Positions 46,771-57,638 are shown, counted from the first letter of the stretch. The stretch is DNA of 64,000 nucleotides from Paenibacillus sp. JQZ6Y-1 (GCF_040719145.1 NZ_JBFDUZ010000002.1:372001-436000); one strand, 5' to 3'. Translations and numbers: made by a program. The notes: generated by a model not told the origin, from the sequence alone.

Positions 46771-48063
46771 ATGAATGGTAAGCCGAAAATCGTCTTTGTC
46801 ATCAACTATTTCTATCCCGACTACGCTTCGACCGGACAACTGCTGACCGAACTGTGCCTGTATCTGCAAAACGACTTTGACATTACCGTCATCGCCGAAT
46901 GCCCACCGGGCTACGGTGGCGACAACGCAGGCAAAGGACGCGTCATCCGCGACCGTCTGGAAAATATCGAAGTCGTGCGCATCCGTTTGCCGGAGGTCGA
47001 CAAGCAAAACAAACTGAGTCGGATCAAGTACATCTCTACCTACTTCTGGTTCGCGACCTACCAGCTGCTCAAGGAAAAGAATACAGACTTTATCTATACC
47101 ATCTCCACCCCGCCAGTGCTGGGCGGCCTGATCGGAACGATCGGCAAGCTGTTCAAGCGTGCCAAGCACATTTACAACATTCAGGATTTCAACCCTGAAC
47201 AGGCGGAAGCGGTCGGCTACACAGATCGCAAATGGATTTTCAATATCGCTCGTGCTATCGACAATATCAACTGCTCCATGTCCGACCATGTCATCACCGT
47301 CGGTAAGGATATGCAGGAGACGCTGGACAAGCGCTTTGGCGGACGGAAGAAGATTGCCAACACGGTGATCAACAACTGGACGAACGAGCAGGAGATCGTG
47401 CCAGTGAGTAAGGATCACCCACGCGTCGCGAAATTTATCGCCGATAATGGATGGCAGGACAAATTCGTTGTGATGTACTCCGGTAACCTCGGATTGTACT
47501 ATGACCTCGAAAACCTGATTAGTGTCGTACCGAAGCTCAAAGATTGCAAAGACATGGTCTTCGCCTTTATCGGTGAAGGCGCCATGAAGAAGAAAATGCA
47601 GGAGTACGCCGAGCAGCATGGATTGATTGCTTCCGGTCAAGTATGCTTCTTGCCGTTCCAACCGAAAGAGGATTTGAAATATTCCCTCAACGCTGCCGAT
47701 GTGCATCTGGTCGTTAACCAGAAGGGCATCAAAGGCGTATCTGTACCAAGTAAAATCTACGGCGTGATGGCTGCTGGTAAACCAGTACTAGGTGTACTGG
47801 AAGAAGGTAGTGAGGCGCATCGCCTGATCGTGGACAGCTATTGCGGTCTAGTAGCAGAGCCACAGCAATACGACGATGTTGCTACTCATCTGCGTACGAT
47901 GTATGAGATGGATCGCGTCGAATTGCAGCAGGTCGGTCACAACGGCCGTCACTATCTGGAAAAGTATTTACGCCGCGATGTATCGCTGGAAAAATACCGC
48001 CAGCTGCTGTTGTCCATGGCTACACCGTCCTCGTCGCCAAGCATGCTGCCTGAATCGCAATAA
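46771..48063 (+). CDS. Glycosyltransferase family 4, WbuB/WcaI-like
   Basis: 430 residues from the ATG at 46771 after AAGGAGGG; the frame is open further back through the folded element but is not coding there. The N-terminus VINYFYPDYASTGQLLTELCLYL, the IYNIQDFNPEQAEAVG motif and the C-terminal VPSKIYGVMAAGKPVLG place it among WbuB/WcaI-type transferases, several of which transfer fucose or fucosamine. With GDP-fucose genes in the same locus a fucosyltransferase is plausible, but this is inference. Confidence 0.88.
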   Translation: MNGKPKIVFVINYFYPDYASTGQLLTELCLYLQNDFDITVIAECPPGYGGDNAGKGRVIRDRLENIEVVRIRLPEVDKQNKLSRIKYISTYFWFATYQLLKEKNTDFIYTISTPPVLGGLIGTIGKLFKRAKHIYNIQDFNPEQAEAVGYTDRKWIFNIARAIDNINCSMSDHVITVGKDMQETLDKRFGGRKKIANTVINNWTNEQEIVPVSKDHPRVAKFIADNGWQDKFVVMYSGNLGLYYDLENLISVVPKLKDCKDMVFAFIGEGAMKKKMQEYAEQHGLIASGQVCFLPFQPKEDLKYSLNAADVHLVVNQKGIKGVSVPSKIYGVMAAGKPVLGVLEEGSEAHRLIVDSYCGLVAEPQQYDDVATHLRTMYEMDRVELQQVGHNGRHYLEKYLRRDVSLEKYRQLLLSMATPSSSPSMLPESQ

Positions 48064-48149
48064 CATTCGGCATCATCGCATGGTGAAACAGGACGTCAAC
48101 GATATACACAACCGAACGACCCATTACAGAAAACACAGGAGGGATCGGA

Positions 48150-49517
48150 GTGAAACTTATCCTTTTATCCGGAGGTTCAGGCAAGCGTCTGTGGCCTCTA
48201 TCCAATGATGCGAGATCCAAACAGTTTTTGAGAGTGCTGGAAAATGAACGCGGCGAACTGGTATCGATGGTACAGCGGGTGTGGAACCAGCTGGACATTA
48301 GCGGCTTGAGCGAATCCAGTTATATCGCGACAGGCAAATCTCAGGTGGAGATTATGCGCAGTCAGGTGGGCGCCGATGTGCCTCTGATCGTGGAACCGGA
48401 AAGAAGAGATACGTTTCCTGCCATCGCATTGGCGGCGACCTACCTTTACTCCATCAAAGGCGTTAGCTTGGACGAAGTCGTTACGATTTTGCCGGTTGAT
48501 CCTTATGTAGACAATCACTTTTTCGAGACGGTGCGCAGTCTGGAAGATGCGATCAACGAATCGCAAGCCGACTTAGCGCTGATCGGTGTAGAGCCGACCT
48601 ATCCGTCTTCCAAATACGGTTATATCATTCCTTCTGGTGAAACAAGCGAAACGGGACTGCGTTACGTCAGCCGCTTCCAAGAGAAGCCGACTGAGGAATA
48701 TGCGGAGCAACTCATCGAGGAGAAAGCATTGTGGAACTGCGGCGTGTTCGGGTTCAAGCTGGGCTATATTATTAACCTGCTGGAGCAAAAAGGGCTGCCA
48801 ATCCACTATGAACAATTCCTCAAAGCCTATGCGAGCCTGCCGAAGATCAGCTTTGACTACGAAGTTGTGGAAAAAGCACAAAACATCGTGGCAGTGCCAT
48901 ACACTGGCTACTGGAAAGACTTAGGTACATGGAATACATTGACCGAGGAAATGAGCAATGTGCAGATCGGACGCGGCATTATTAGCGAAGATTCAACCAA
49001 TACTCATCTGGTCAACGAAACGAATATTCCGGTTACAGTACTTGGTATGCAGGACGTTGTCGTGGCAGTTAGCCCGGATGGCATTCTCGTCTCTGACAAA
49101 GCAAGCAGCCCGAAACTGAAGGAACTGGTGAACTTTGATCAGGGACCGATGTTTGAGGAGCGTCAATGGGGCTGGGTGCATGTACTGGACGACCAAACCT
49201 ACGAAGACGGACGCTGCGTATCAACCAAGCGAATCGGCTTGAAGCAGGATCATAACCTGAGCTATCGCACCCATACCGAACGTGAGGAAGTATGGACGAT
49301 TGTGAAAGGCGAAGGCGAATTCGTACTCAACGGCAATATGATGCGTGTGAGCGCAGGGAATGTACTTCATATTCCGCTCAAAGCGATGCACAGTATGAGA
49401 GCTACAAGCGACATGGAATTTATCGCTGTACAAACGGGAGTGTTTGAACGCGAAAATCAACTGGTGGAGCTGTTCCATTCATGGGAAGAAATCGCTCAGA
49501 ACTGCATGAAAATCTGA
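48150..49517 (+). CDS. manC: Mannose-1-phosphate guanylyltransferase, ManC-type
   Basis: 455 residues from a GTG start seven bases after AGGAGGG. The nucleotidyltransferase signature ILLSGGSGKRLWPLSN and FQEKPTEEYAE are present. The C-terminal cupin (about 350-455, HTEREEVWTIVKGEGEFVL) is the phosphomannose-isomerase type II domain, so it may carry both activities. It supplies GDP-mannose for Gmd/Fcl. The next gene overlaps its end by 37 bases. Confidence 0.93.
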   Translation: MKLILLSGGSGKRLWPLSNDARSKQFLRVLENERGELVSMVQRVWNQLDISGLSESSYIATGKSQVEIMRSQVGADVPLIVEPERRDTFPAIALAATYLYSIKGVSLDEVVTILPVDPYVDNHFFETVRSLEDAINESQADLALIGVEPTYPSSKYGYIIPSGETSETGLRYVSRFQEKPTEEYAEQLIEEKALWNCGVFGFKLGYIINLLEQKGLPIHYEQFLKAYASLPKISFDYEVVEKAQNIVAVPYTGYWKDLGTWNTLTEEMSNVQIGRGIISEDSTNTHLVNETNIPVTVLGMQDVVVAVSPDGILVSDKASSPKLKELVNFDQGPMFEERQWGWVHVLDDQTYEDGRCVSTKRIGLKQDHNLSYRTHTEREEVWTIVKGEGEFVLNGNMMRVSAGNVLHIPLKAMHSMRATSDMEFIAVQTGVFERENQLVELFHSWEEIAQNCMKI

Positions 49518-50635
49518 CGTCGATTGCGTACTACGTATCTGATTACGGGTACGGGCATGCGGCGCGCAGCATTGCAGTAATCCGGCGGCTACTGGCGGAC
49601 AGTCCCGAACCGCTGCGTCTGATTATTCATTGCGGCAAAGCACTGGGGTTTATGTACGAATCACTGCAAGAGGACAGCAGACATCAGCTGGAGTTCAGAA
49701 CGGTTAGCTCTGATACAGGCTACGTGCTGAAGCAGGATTCCATCGCTGCCGATACGGAGGGATTGCGAATCAAGTACCGGCAGGATATGTCGTTGTTTCA
49801 CGAACGAGTGGAGCAGGAAAAGGAGTTTTTGCTGCAACATGAGGTGCAGCTGGTGATCAGCGATATTTCACCAGTGCCAATCGTGGCGGCGGCAAGAGCG
49901 GGCATCGAATCGCTCGGTATCTCCAATTTCACTTGGTATACCGCGTATCGCGATATGCTGGAGCCAGCGGAGCTGAATGCGCTACGTACAGCGTATGCGC
50001 GTATGGATCACTTTATCGGATTGGCAGGCTGTGCAGAGCCTGCATGGGGCTGTAAGGATCGAATTCATACCGGATTCTTTTGCCGACAGCCGGAAGCACG
50101 CGAGGTAGCACGTATCCGCCGCAAGCTAAACCCGGATGGTACACGCAAGATTGTATTCTTCGCACTTGGCATGAGCATCGAAGTGGGCGAGCTGGAACGG
50201 CTGCCGCTATGGAACAGCGAAGGGTATAGCTTTATCGTTTCCTCCAATGTGCAGTTGGAGCGAGAGCATATCGCCCGAATTCCGTTTCATTACAGTGAGT
50301 CGCAAAACTATCTGGCAGCTGCCGATCTCGTCATTACGAAGCCCGGCTGGGGCACGATTGGCGAAGCGGTCACGTTAGGTAAACCAATGCTGCTGCTCAA
50401 CCGCAGTCAGTTTTATGAAGATCGCCATACCGTGGCGGCGATTCCTGATCATCATCCCTATATGCTGATGAGCTGGGAGGAGATTAGCCGCTTGGATCTG
50501 AATGATCTGCCAGCAGTGGAGCAACCGTATCCGCATCGAAGCATCCAGCGAAGCGGCGTGCAGGCCGTATCGGAAGATGCACTGAGCGAGATTGCAGGAT
50601 ATATCCGCAATTTGCTACAGCAGGTCAAGGTATAA
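49481..50635 (+). CDS. MurG-like glycosyltransferase (GT-B fold)
   Basis: 384 residues. The N-terminus AYYVSDYGYGHAARSIAVIRRLL has the glycine-histidine loop of MurG/UgtP-type GT-B enzymes, and the C-terminus AAADLVITKPGWGTIGEAVTLGKPMLLL is the matching donor site. It starts inside manC (37-base overlap), so the two are translationally linked. Its donor and acceptor are unknown; the position suggests the last sugar transfer of the repeat unit or a transfer linked to GDP-mannose. Confidence 0.8.
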   Translation: MGRNRSELHENLTSIAYYVSDYGYGHAARSIAVIRRLLADSPEPLRLIIHCGKALGFMYESLQEDSRHQLEFRTVSSDTGYVLKQDSIAADTEGLRIKYRQDMSLFHERVEQEKEFLLQHEVQLVISDISPVPIVAAARAGIESLGISNFTWYTAYRDMLEPAELNALRTAYARMDHFIGLAGCAEPAWGCKDRIHTGFFCRQPEAREVARIRRKLNPDGTRKIVFFALGMSIEVGELERLPLWNSEGYSFIVSSNVQLEREHIARIPFHYSESQNYLAAADLVITKPGWGTIGEAVTLGKPMLLLNRSQFYEDRHTVAAIPDHHPYMLMSWEEISRLDLNDLPAVEQPYPHRSIQRSGVQAVSEDALSEIAGYIRNLLQQVKV

Positions 50636-50718
50636 GTTGCTGCCGATGATACATCGTGTGTTCATACAAACAATGGGCTACTACCAGTCGTATCTAGGCA
50701 AGCTTGCATCCAACGGAC

Positions 50719-50826
50719 TTAACGCAGAGCGATGGCAACGGTGAAGATTGCTGCCCACAGCAGCAGGGACAATGCAGTGCCCCACAGACAGCCTCTGGCA
50801 AATGTCGGGTTTCCCTGATTTTTCAT
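50719..50826 (-). CDS. Small single-helix membrane protein (35 residues)
   Basis: The minus strand ATG at 50826 follows GGAGG at nine bases and opens a 35-codon frame. The product has a basic N-terminus (MKNQGNPTFARG) and one membrane helix (LWGTALSLLLWAAIFTVAIAL). It is antisense to the EPS operon direction, in a 400-base gap otherwise empty of genes. I do not recognise it. Confidence 0.45.
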   Translation of the reverse strand: MKNQGNPTFARGCLWGTALSLLLWAAIFTVAIALR

Positions 50827-51035
50827 CTTGATCAGCCTCCAAAAGTATATAAAATGCTTCAACAACCAGCGTTTGATGAGGGTCAAACACGATAGTGAAT
50901 GGAATGAGATTTTTGCAGCAGCAATCATCTTACACTTTATATCGGTTGCTTCAACTCAACCATGAATAGAGGTTTTTTAATCAACAGACAATATCGGCAA
51001 CACCAACAAAAAAAACGGAAATGGGAGTGTGGATT

Positions 51036-52361
51036 ATGAAAATTACGGTTATTGGTACAGGTTATGTGGGTCTGGTATCTGGCGTATGCTTTGCAGAAGT
51101 CGGTAATACAGTTACTTGCGTTGACAAAATTCCAGCGAAAATCGAAACGCTCAACAACGGTGAGGTACCGATCTATGAGCCGGGCTTGAAGGAGATCATG
51201 CTGCGTAACGTCGAAGCAGGTCGTCTGTCCTTTACAACTGATCTGAGCGCTTCGGTACCAGATTCGGATCTGATCATTATCGCCGTAGGTACACCGCCGC
51301 TTCCGTCCGGTGAAGCCAATCTGGAATATATCGAGGCAGCAGCGCGCGAGATTGCGCTTTCAATTCAAGGGTACACAGTAGTTGCGGTTAAAAGTACCGT
51401 TCCTGTCGGCACCAACGAACGCGTCAACAGCATCATTGGCAGCTTGACCGACCAACCGTACGATACAGCGTCGATGCCTGAATTCCTGCGCGAAGGCTCT
51501 GCTGTGAAGGATGCCTTTAACCCAGATCGTCTCGTAATCGGTGTGGAAACACAAGCCGCAGCTGACGTGCTGGTTGCCCTGCACAAGCCGCTGACTGAGA
51601 ATCTGGTCGTTACAGACATTCGCAGTGCGGAAATGATCAAATACGCATCCAATGCGTTCCTAGCTACCAAAATTTCTTTCATCAACGAAATTGCCAACAT
51701 TTGCGATAAAGTCGGTGCGGATGTGGATCAAGTCGCACGTGGTATGGGTATGGACCGTCGTATCGGCGCTTCCTTCCTAAATGCGGGTATCGGCTATGGT
51801 GGTTCTTGCTTCCCGAAAGATACGCATGCACTGATTCAAATCGCAGGTAACGTCGAGTATGACTTCAAACTGCTGAAATCGGTCGTTGAGGTGAACCAGT
51901 CGCAGCGTTGGGCAGTGATTGACAAGCTGCTGGATGCACTGGGTACACTGAAAGGTAAAAAAGTTGCGGTCTGGGGTCTGGCGTTCAAACCAGATACGGA
52001 CGATGTGCGTGAAGCACCATCCCTGGAGATCGTACCGAAACTGGTTGAATTCGGAGCATTGCCACAGGTGTTTGATCCGGTAGCAGCCGACAACTTCCGT
52101 CGCGAGTATGATCACCCATCCATCACGTATGCAGCAAATGCACTGGAAGCTGCGCGCGGCGCTGATGCGATCTGCCTGCTCACCGAATGGGGCGAGTTCG
52201 TGAATATCGATTTGGCAGAAGTGGAAGCCATTATGGGCCAATCCGTTCTGATCGACGGTCGCAACGTATACAGCGCGGATCGAATCAAAACGACTGGCTT
52301 CGACTACCATTCTATGGGTCGTCCGGCACTGCTGCGTGATAATTCTATAGTAGCCAAATAA
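51036..52361 (+). CDS. ugd: UDP-glucose 6-dehydrogenase
   Basis: 441 residues from the ATG at 51036, eight bases after GGGAG; the in-frame ATG at 51021 lies on the ribosome site. It has the NAD motif GTGYVGLVSGVCFAE, the catalytic cysteine in GGSCFPKDTHAL, and the UDP-binding C-terminal domain (VWGLAFKPDTDDVREAPS). It oxidises UDP-glucose to UDP-glucuronate, so the EPS may be acidic. The 400-base gap before it suggests its own promoter. Confidence 0.95.
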   Translation: MKITVIGTGYVGLVSGVCFAEVGNTVTCVDKIPAKIETLNNGEVPIYEPGLKEIMLRNVEAGRLSFTTDLSASVPDSDLIIIAVGTPPLPSGEANLEYIEAAAREIALSIQGYTVVAVKSTVPVGTNERVNSIIGSLTDQPYDTASMPEFLREGSAVKDAFNPDRLVIGVETQAAADVLVALHKPLTENLVVTDIRSAEMIKYASNAFLATKISFINEIANICDKVGADVDQVARGMGMDRRIGASFLNAGIGYGGSCFPKDTHALIQIAGNVEYDFKLLKSVVEVNQSQRWAVIDKLLDALGTLKGKKVAVWGLAFKPDTDDVREAPSLEIVPKLVEFGALPQVFDPVAADNFRREYDHPSITYAANALEAARGADAICLLTEWGEFVNIDLAEVEAIMGQSVLIDGRNVYSADRIKTTGFDYHSMGRPALLRDNSIVAK

Positions 52362-52392
52362 TCCAAATTTGAACCAAATTTTGTTAAAAATG

Positions 52393-52436
52393 AACAAGCC
52401 ATCGGGTACGTTTTGCGTACTCGGTGGCTTGTTTTG
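52393..52436 (+). terminator. Rho-independent terminator ending the EPS locus
   Basis: AACAAGCCA with inner GTACG pairs with CGTAC and TGGCTTGTT; TTTT follows. Confidence 0.88.
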
Positions 52437-52488
52437 GCTATATTTTGTTCCATATTGTTATGCAGACCGTTGAAGCGATGGGGAGCAT

Positions 52489-52632
52489 ATGACAGAGATA
52501 CAGGACTATATGCCTGAACAGAAGTACCATCATGTGCATTTGCGCAAAGAACATGCTGTTGTCCATATTCTGTTATATCAACACGACAAAAACCGGCTTC
52601 CGATATTCATCGTTAAAGCCGGCTGTGTATGA
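52489..52632 (+). CDS. Possible 47-residue peptide
   Basis: A 48-codon frame starts with ATG just after GGGGAG (spacing only three bases). The product MTEIQDYMPEQKYHHVHLRK... is His-rich and soluble. The 3' part overlaps a CCGGCTT/AAGCCGG stem (52593-52622). I have no family match; it may be chance. Confidence 0.22.
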   Translation: MTEIQDYMPEQKYHHVHLRKEHAVVHILLYQHDKNRLPIFIVKAGCV

Positions 52633-52726
52633 CTGACACTATGCAACGATACGGAAGGGTACCTGTGGAATGGGAAAGAAACGAAATCATGGCAGTAGAA
52701 GCAATAGAGGTAAAATACGGATATGA

Positions 52727-53086
52727 TTAATGATGTTCTTCCTCAGATTGGGCACGATCCCGCACAACACGCTCCAGTAGCTGACGAATCAATTGCAGAT
52801 CATCGGCCTCAAGCGGAACGCCGTCCCAATGCAAATGGGCATAATTGAGAAATTCACGGGCATTCGTATTTTGCAAAACAGGATCAAACTGCTCAGTTAA
52901 GCCAAGCAGATAATCGGACGTTGTACTCAGCTTGCGCGCAATAGCCTGGATGGTTTCCAGGGTTGGTTGACGATACCCAGATTCATAGCCTGCATACGTA
53001 CTTTTGGCTACTCCAACATAATCTGCGACTTCCTTCATCGACATATTTCGCCGTTTGCGAAGTTGTTTGAGGCGTTGGGCGAACAA
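52727..53086 (-). CDS. XRE family transcriptional regulator
   Basis: 119 residues from a TTG start eight bases after AGGAGG. The N-terminal helix-turn-helix is clear (MSMKEVADYVGVAKSTYAGYESGYRQPTLETIQAIARKLSTTSDYLLG). The C-terminal 50 residues are acidic and helical (EADDLQLIRQLLERVVRDRAQSEEE), perhaps for dimerisation. It resembles phage-type and SinR/SlrR-like repressors. It lies just past the EPS locus and could control it, but no shared binding site is visible in its own promoter region. Confidence 0.88.
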   Translation of the reverse strand: MFAQRLKQLRKRRNMSMKEVADYVGVAKSTYAGYESGYRQPTLETIQAIARKLSTTSDYLLGLTEQFDPVLQNTNAREFLNYAHLHWDGVPLEADDLQLIRQLLERVVRDRAQSEEEHH

Positions 53087-54223
<1,137 letters not shown>

Positions 54224-54265
54224 TTCAATAGATACACCTAAGCTTCTGTTTCGATTGTTTATACG

Positions 54266-54313
54266 CCAAACAAGGTGTGTGCTGTCTCTGATGCACGCGC
54301 CTTGTTTGGTTTT
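54266..54313 (+). terminator. Rho-independent terminator after xpt
   Basis: CCAAACAAGG and CCTTGTTTGG pair, extended inside by GTGTGC/GCACGC, then TTTT. Confidence 0.9.
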
Positions 54314-54393
54314 CATTCCTATTACATATAAGGTATGCGATTTTATTCCTACCTATCCCATTTCTACCTGTCGCAATACCTATGCACATGACG

Positions 54394-55602
54394 TTAACGA
54401 TATACGCCCTTACTTAGCTTATTCAATATTCGCAGCGGTACAGTTGCCGTATCGGTAGCTGGTGCGTCCAAATAGCGTGTGATCAGATCATTGGTGATAT
54501 AACCTGCTGCATCCGGCATATGCAAAGCGTCCATCTTGCTGCGCATCTGTTCTAGCCGCTCTGGTTGATCCAGCGCTGCGCCCAGTGCCTGCGATAACTC
54601 TGCGGCGGAATGGCACACCTCAGCGATGCCTTCCTGCTGTAAATAGAGCGCATTGGCAAGCTCCTGCCCCGGTACCGGCTTGAGCAGGAAAACGGGCAGC
54701 TCACAGCGGATACATTCGGACATCGTAATCCCACCGGGCTTGGTGACGGCGCAATCGCTGAGCATCATCCAGTCGCTCATACGGCGGGTGAAGCCTTCGA
54801 TATGGATATGTTCGTAATGACCGTAGCTTTTGCTCAGATCGCGACAGAGCGACTGATTTTTACCGCAAATGACGACTAACTGAGTATCTTGACGCTGGAC
54901 GATCTCGTCGCACACTTCATGTACATTTTTCAGCACGCCATAAGCACCTGCCAGTAGCAGTACTGTCTTTTTATGTGGATGCAGCCCTGCTTGTTCTCGC
55001 AGACGCTGCTTCAATGCTTGTCGTTCATGGCGTTCCGACGGATACTGCTCAAAGCTGTGATGCAGCGGAATGCCTGCTACGCTGATGCTGGATGCGGGAA
55101 CGCCGCGCTGGATCGCTTCATTGCGCATATGGGCAGACGGCACATAATAATGGTCAATATGCGGATGCAGCCAGCGTCCATGAAGATCGTAATCGGTCAA
55201 AATATTGATCAACGGAATATTCAAGCCCCAGCGCGTTTTCAGATGCGGTAGCGTCAGCTGGGGAAAGGTATGCACGATCAGCTGTGGCTGCTCGGTATCC
55301 AGCACTTGACGCAACCGCCGAATGCCAAACGAATGTAGCCAATGGGAAAAGGGCGAATTGGCTTTCATCTCACGGGTCGAATGGTATACCCAGCCATACA
55401 GATGCGGAATCGTCTTGAAGCTCTGCATATAGATGAATCGGGTGACTTCATTGATCAACGGATGTGCCTCCGCCATCAGATCAAGTAGGATCACCCGCTG
55501 CACGCCCTGCGCCAGCAGGCTATCGTACAGGGAACGCGCTGCCTGTAGATGACCGTCGCCATAACTTGCATATACAATCAGAACACAGGAATTGTGCTGC
55601 AT
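54394..55602 (-). CDS. UgtP/MGDG-synthase-like glycosyltransferase
   Basis: 402 residues. The N-terminal LIVYASYGDGHLQAARSLYDSL and the NILTDYDLHGRWLHPHIDHYYVPS motif belong to the MGDG synthase domain; the C-terminal half has the family 28 donor site (DCAVTKPGGITMSECIRCELPVFL). Relatives (UgtP) add glucose from UDP-glucose to diacylglycerol for glycolipids and lipoteichoic acid anchors. GalU in this window could supply the donor. The next upstream gene on this strand lies 18 bases away. Confidence 0.87.
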   Translation of the reverse strand: MQHNSCVLIVYASYGDGHLQAARSLYDSLLAQGVQRVILLDLMAEAHPLINEVTRFIYMQSFKTIPHLYGWVYHSTREMKANSPFSHWLHSFGIRRLRQVLDTEQPQLIVHTFPQLTLPHLKTRWGLNIPLINILTDYDLHGRWLHPHIDHYYVPSAHMRNEAIQRGVPASSISVAGIPLHHSFEQYPSERHERQALKQRLREQAGLHPHKKTVLLLAGAYGVLKNVHEVCDEIVQRQDTQLVVICGKNQSLCRDLSKSYGHYEHIHIEGFTRRMSDWMMLSDCAVTKPGGITMSECIRCELPVFLLKPVPGQELANALYLQQEGIAEVCHSAAELSQALGAALDQPERLEQMRSKMDALHMPDAAGYITNDLITRYLDAPATDTATVPLRILNKLSKGVYR

Positions 55603-55620
55603 AGGGATGTCCTCTCCTGA

Positions 55621-56598
55621 TTAATTGGTTGGATTGCTGGTTGTTGGATTACTGCTCGCATGAAGCAATGGAAATAATAACTCCGGCAGCAAATGCCGCG
55701 GATTTTTGTATTTACGTACTTTGCTCTCGGACGTGAATACAACGACAGTATCCCATTTGGGCAGCAGAATGATCTCCTGACCGCCATGTCCGTGGGCGCA
55801 GACATAATCTTCGCCATCCTGTACGCCGTTCCACCAGCCATATCCATAGTGACCAAAGCCAGCGTAGCCTTCTGTATGGGGCTGAAATGATTGCTCCAGC
55901 CAGTGCGCCGGAATCACCTGCTGATCCTGCCAGCGTCCCTGCTGCATACAGCAAATGCCGAATTTCAGCATATCGCGCGGCGTCATACATAACCCGACAT
56001 GACCAATCGAATGACCTTCCGGCGATGGCGACCAAGCGACCTGCTCAATGCCGAGTGGAGCGAATAAGCGGTCATTTGCATACGTAAACGCATCCTGTCC
56101 GCTCCAGCGACTGATCAGTACGGATAATAGATGTGTGTCAATACTCCGATATTGGAACACATCGCGCATATCCGGTACAATCTGACGCCGTAGTGCTGAA
56201 CGGCTCCAGCCGCGACTACGATGAAAGGAATGAATATCCGGCTCCCCGAGCTTCTTGCCAGTCTTCCAAGCGAATCCGGTTGTCATCGTCAGCAGATGCC
56301 GAATCGTCGTTTCCTGTAAAAGAGACGAAGGATGTGGAGGAAATAGATCACCCAGCCATTGCTCAATCCGTTCCTCTACGCTCGGTATGCCGTATTCCTG
56401 CATTGCCATGCCTGTTAGTATGGATGTGAAGCTTTTGGTAGCCGAGCGCAAATCTGCCAAACGACTTGGTGTATATCCATTATAATAGCTTTCCTGTACC
56501 AGTTGTCCACCTCGGGCGATCAGGAAGCTATTCACACCCGGATACCGTTCCGCTACCTCCTGCAAGAAGAAATGTGTATCATTCATTACCCGGTTCAA
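55621..56598 (-). CDS. Class C beta-lactamase-like serine hydrolase
   Basis: About 325 residues (321 from the ATG at 56586). It has the SxxK motif SATKSFTS with the nucleophile Ser, a YRSI in the position of YxN, and a HGHGG near the end in the position of K/HTG. There is no signal peptide, so it is probably a cytoplasmic esterase or peptidase of this fold and not a drug-resistance enzyme. The TTG at 56598 has no ribosome site. It forms a pair with the UgtP-like gene downstream of it. Confidence 0.85.
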   Translation of the reverse strand: MNRVMNDTHFFLQEVAERYPGVNSFLIARGGQLVQESYYNGYTPSRLADLRSATKSFTSILTGMAMQEYGIPSVEERIEQWLGDLFPPHPSSLLQETTIRHLLTMTTGFAWKTGKKLGEPDIHSFHRSRGWSRSALRRQIVPDMRDVFQYRSIDTHLLSVLISRWSGQDAFTYANDRLFAPLGIEQVAWSPSPEGHSIGHVGLCMTPRDMLKFGICCMQQGRWQDQQVIPAHWLEQSFQPHTEGYAGFGHYGYGWWNGVQDGEDYVCAHGHGGQEIILLPKWDTVVVFTSESKVRKYKNPRHLLPELLFPLLHASSNPTTSNPTN

Positions 56599-57151
56599 GA
56601 GAGGGATAAGAATATTTATACAAATTTCGCATTTTCCCTCAGAAGCATGTCGACATATTCCGATATAAAATTACAGGTTTTTATGCTGCATCGTTGTTTT
56701 AGGATGTGCGGCTGACACGGTGAATCGAGAAATGGCAGACGCCCTGCCGCTTTTTCTTAGCATAAAATCTGCCTTCGCGAATGATTGGCAAATTGCTTTA
56801 TTTGCAAATGAAGTGTGCTTTTCAAGCGTCGATTATGGTACAATAGGGAAAGATGGTGCTTAGATAAGTGCTGATAATGTAACATGATTGACGACCGGTC
56901 AGCACGCCAGAGACGCGCTCTCAAGCAAGAAATTGCAGCATTACGAAGGGCAATATCGGCCTTGTACAAGCGATAGGAGCATTCAGCCGGATTGATTCAG
57001 GTATCGTATCCACGGGTAATTTTTTAGATAAATGCCTACCGATACAGGTGCCAGAAGATCACAGACGAGATATAACTTCATACTACTACGACACAGCTAC
57101 GGATCTTTTCGGCGTTCTCACAAACAAGGCACGTTTTGGGGAGGGAATTCC
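56599..57151. other. Gene-poor gap with a possible promoter and a 30-codon frame
   Basis: TGCTTT, 17 bases, TACAAT (about 56816-56844) is a fair sigma-A-like promoter reading toward the small gene at 57152. A 30-residue frame from the ATG at 56884 (MIDDRSARQRRALKQEIAAL...) is helical and basic but has no ribosome site, so I do not call it a gene. Confidence 0.4.
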
Positions 57152-57340
57152 ATGGCAACTAAAGGTCACAATGAAGTCAAGGAAAGTCTACGGGAGATGA
57201 CAAGAATCTTCCGGCCTAAGGATCCAAAAAAATTCGTCAAAGAATATGTGCGCAAATATCACATTACCGGCGGCTACGAAGAAGAACTCACGCTTCTTGT
57301 AGAGGATGAACTGCACAAGTTAAACTCATCCGTTTCCTGA
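57152..57340 (+). CDS. Small uncharacterised cytoplasmic protein (62 residues)
   Basis: The ATG at 57152 follows GGGGAGGG. The product is hydrophilic and helical (MATKGHNEVKESLREMTRIF ... YEEELTLLVEDELHKLNSS), with no signal or membrane helix. I cannot name the family. The strong ribosome site, own terminator and balanced codon use support a real gene. Confidence 0.7.
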   Translation: MATKGHNEVKESLREMTRIFRPKDPKKFVKEYVRKYHITGGYEEELTLLVEDELHKLNSSVS

Positions 57341-57449
57341 TGGAATGAACGATAGCACATGCACTTGCAATGCTGGCTGGTGCATACGGTAGAATCAAAT
57401 CATGATTGAACATTGTTAACATTGACAATATGAATAACGGCAATGAATG

Positions 57450-57481
57450 GTCCTTTGGCGGTTGCGCCAGAGGACTTTTTT
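57450..57481 (+). terminator. Rho-independent terminator after the small gene
   Basis: GTCCTTTGGCG pairs with CGCCAGAGGAC around a four-base loop (one internal TT/AG mismatch), then six T. Confidence 0.88.
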
Positions 57482-57638
57482 TACGTCTGCACAGTGACTG
57501 CTTTTGGCGGTGGAAAAGCAGGCGTTTTTACTATTTTATAGCATAGGGACGCGGGTTAGGAGCGACAGAATTCATTTCATGCAATCGTATAAATGAAAAG
57601 ACAAACTCGAAAAAATTCCGAAAAAAGGAAATTTGATG

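Noticed and set aside
55621-56598. Beta-lactamase resistance gene
   Set aside because: It has the serine hydrolase fold, but no signal peptide and altered second motif; more likely an esterase-like relative.
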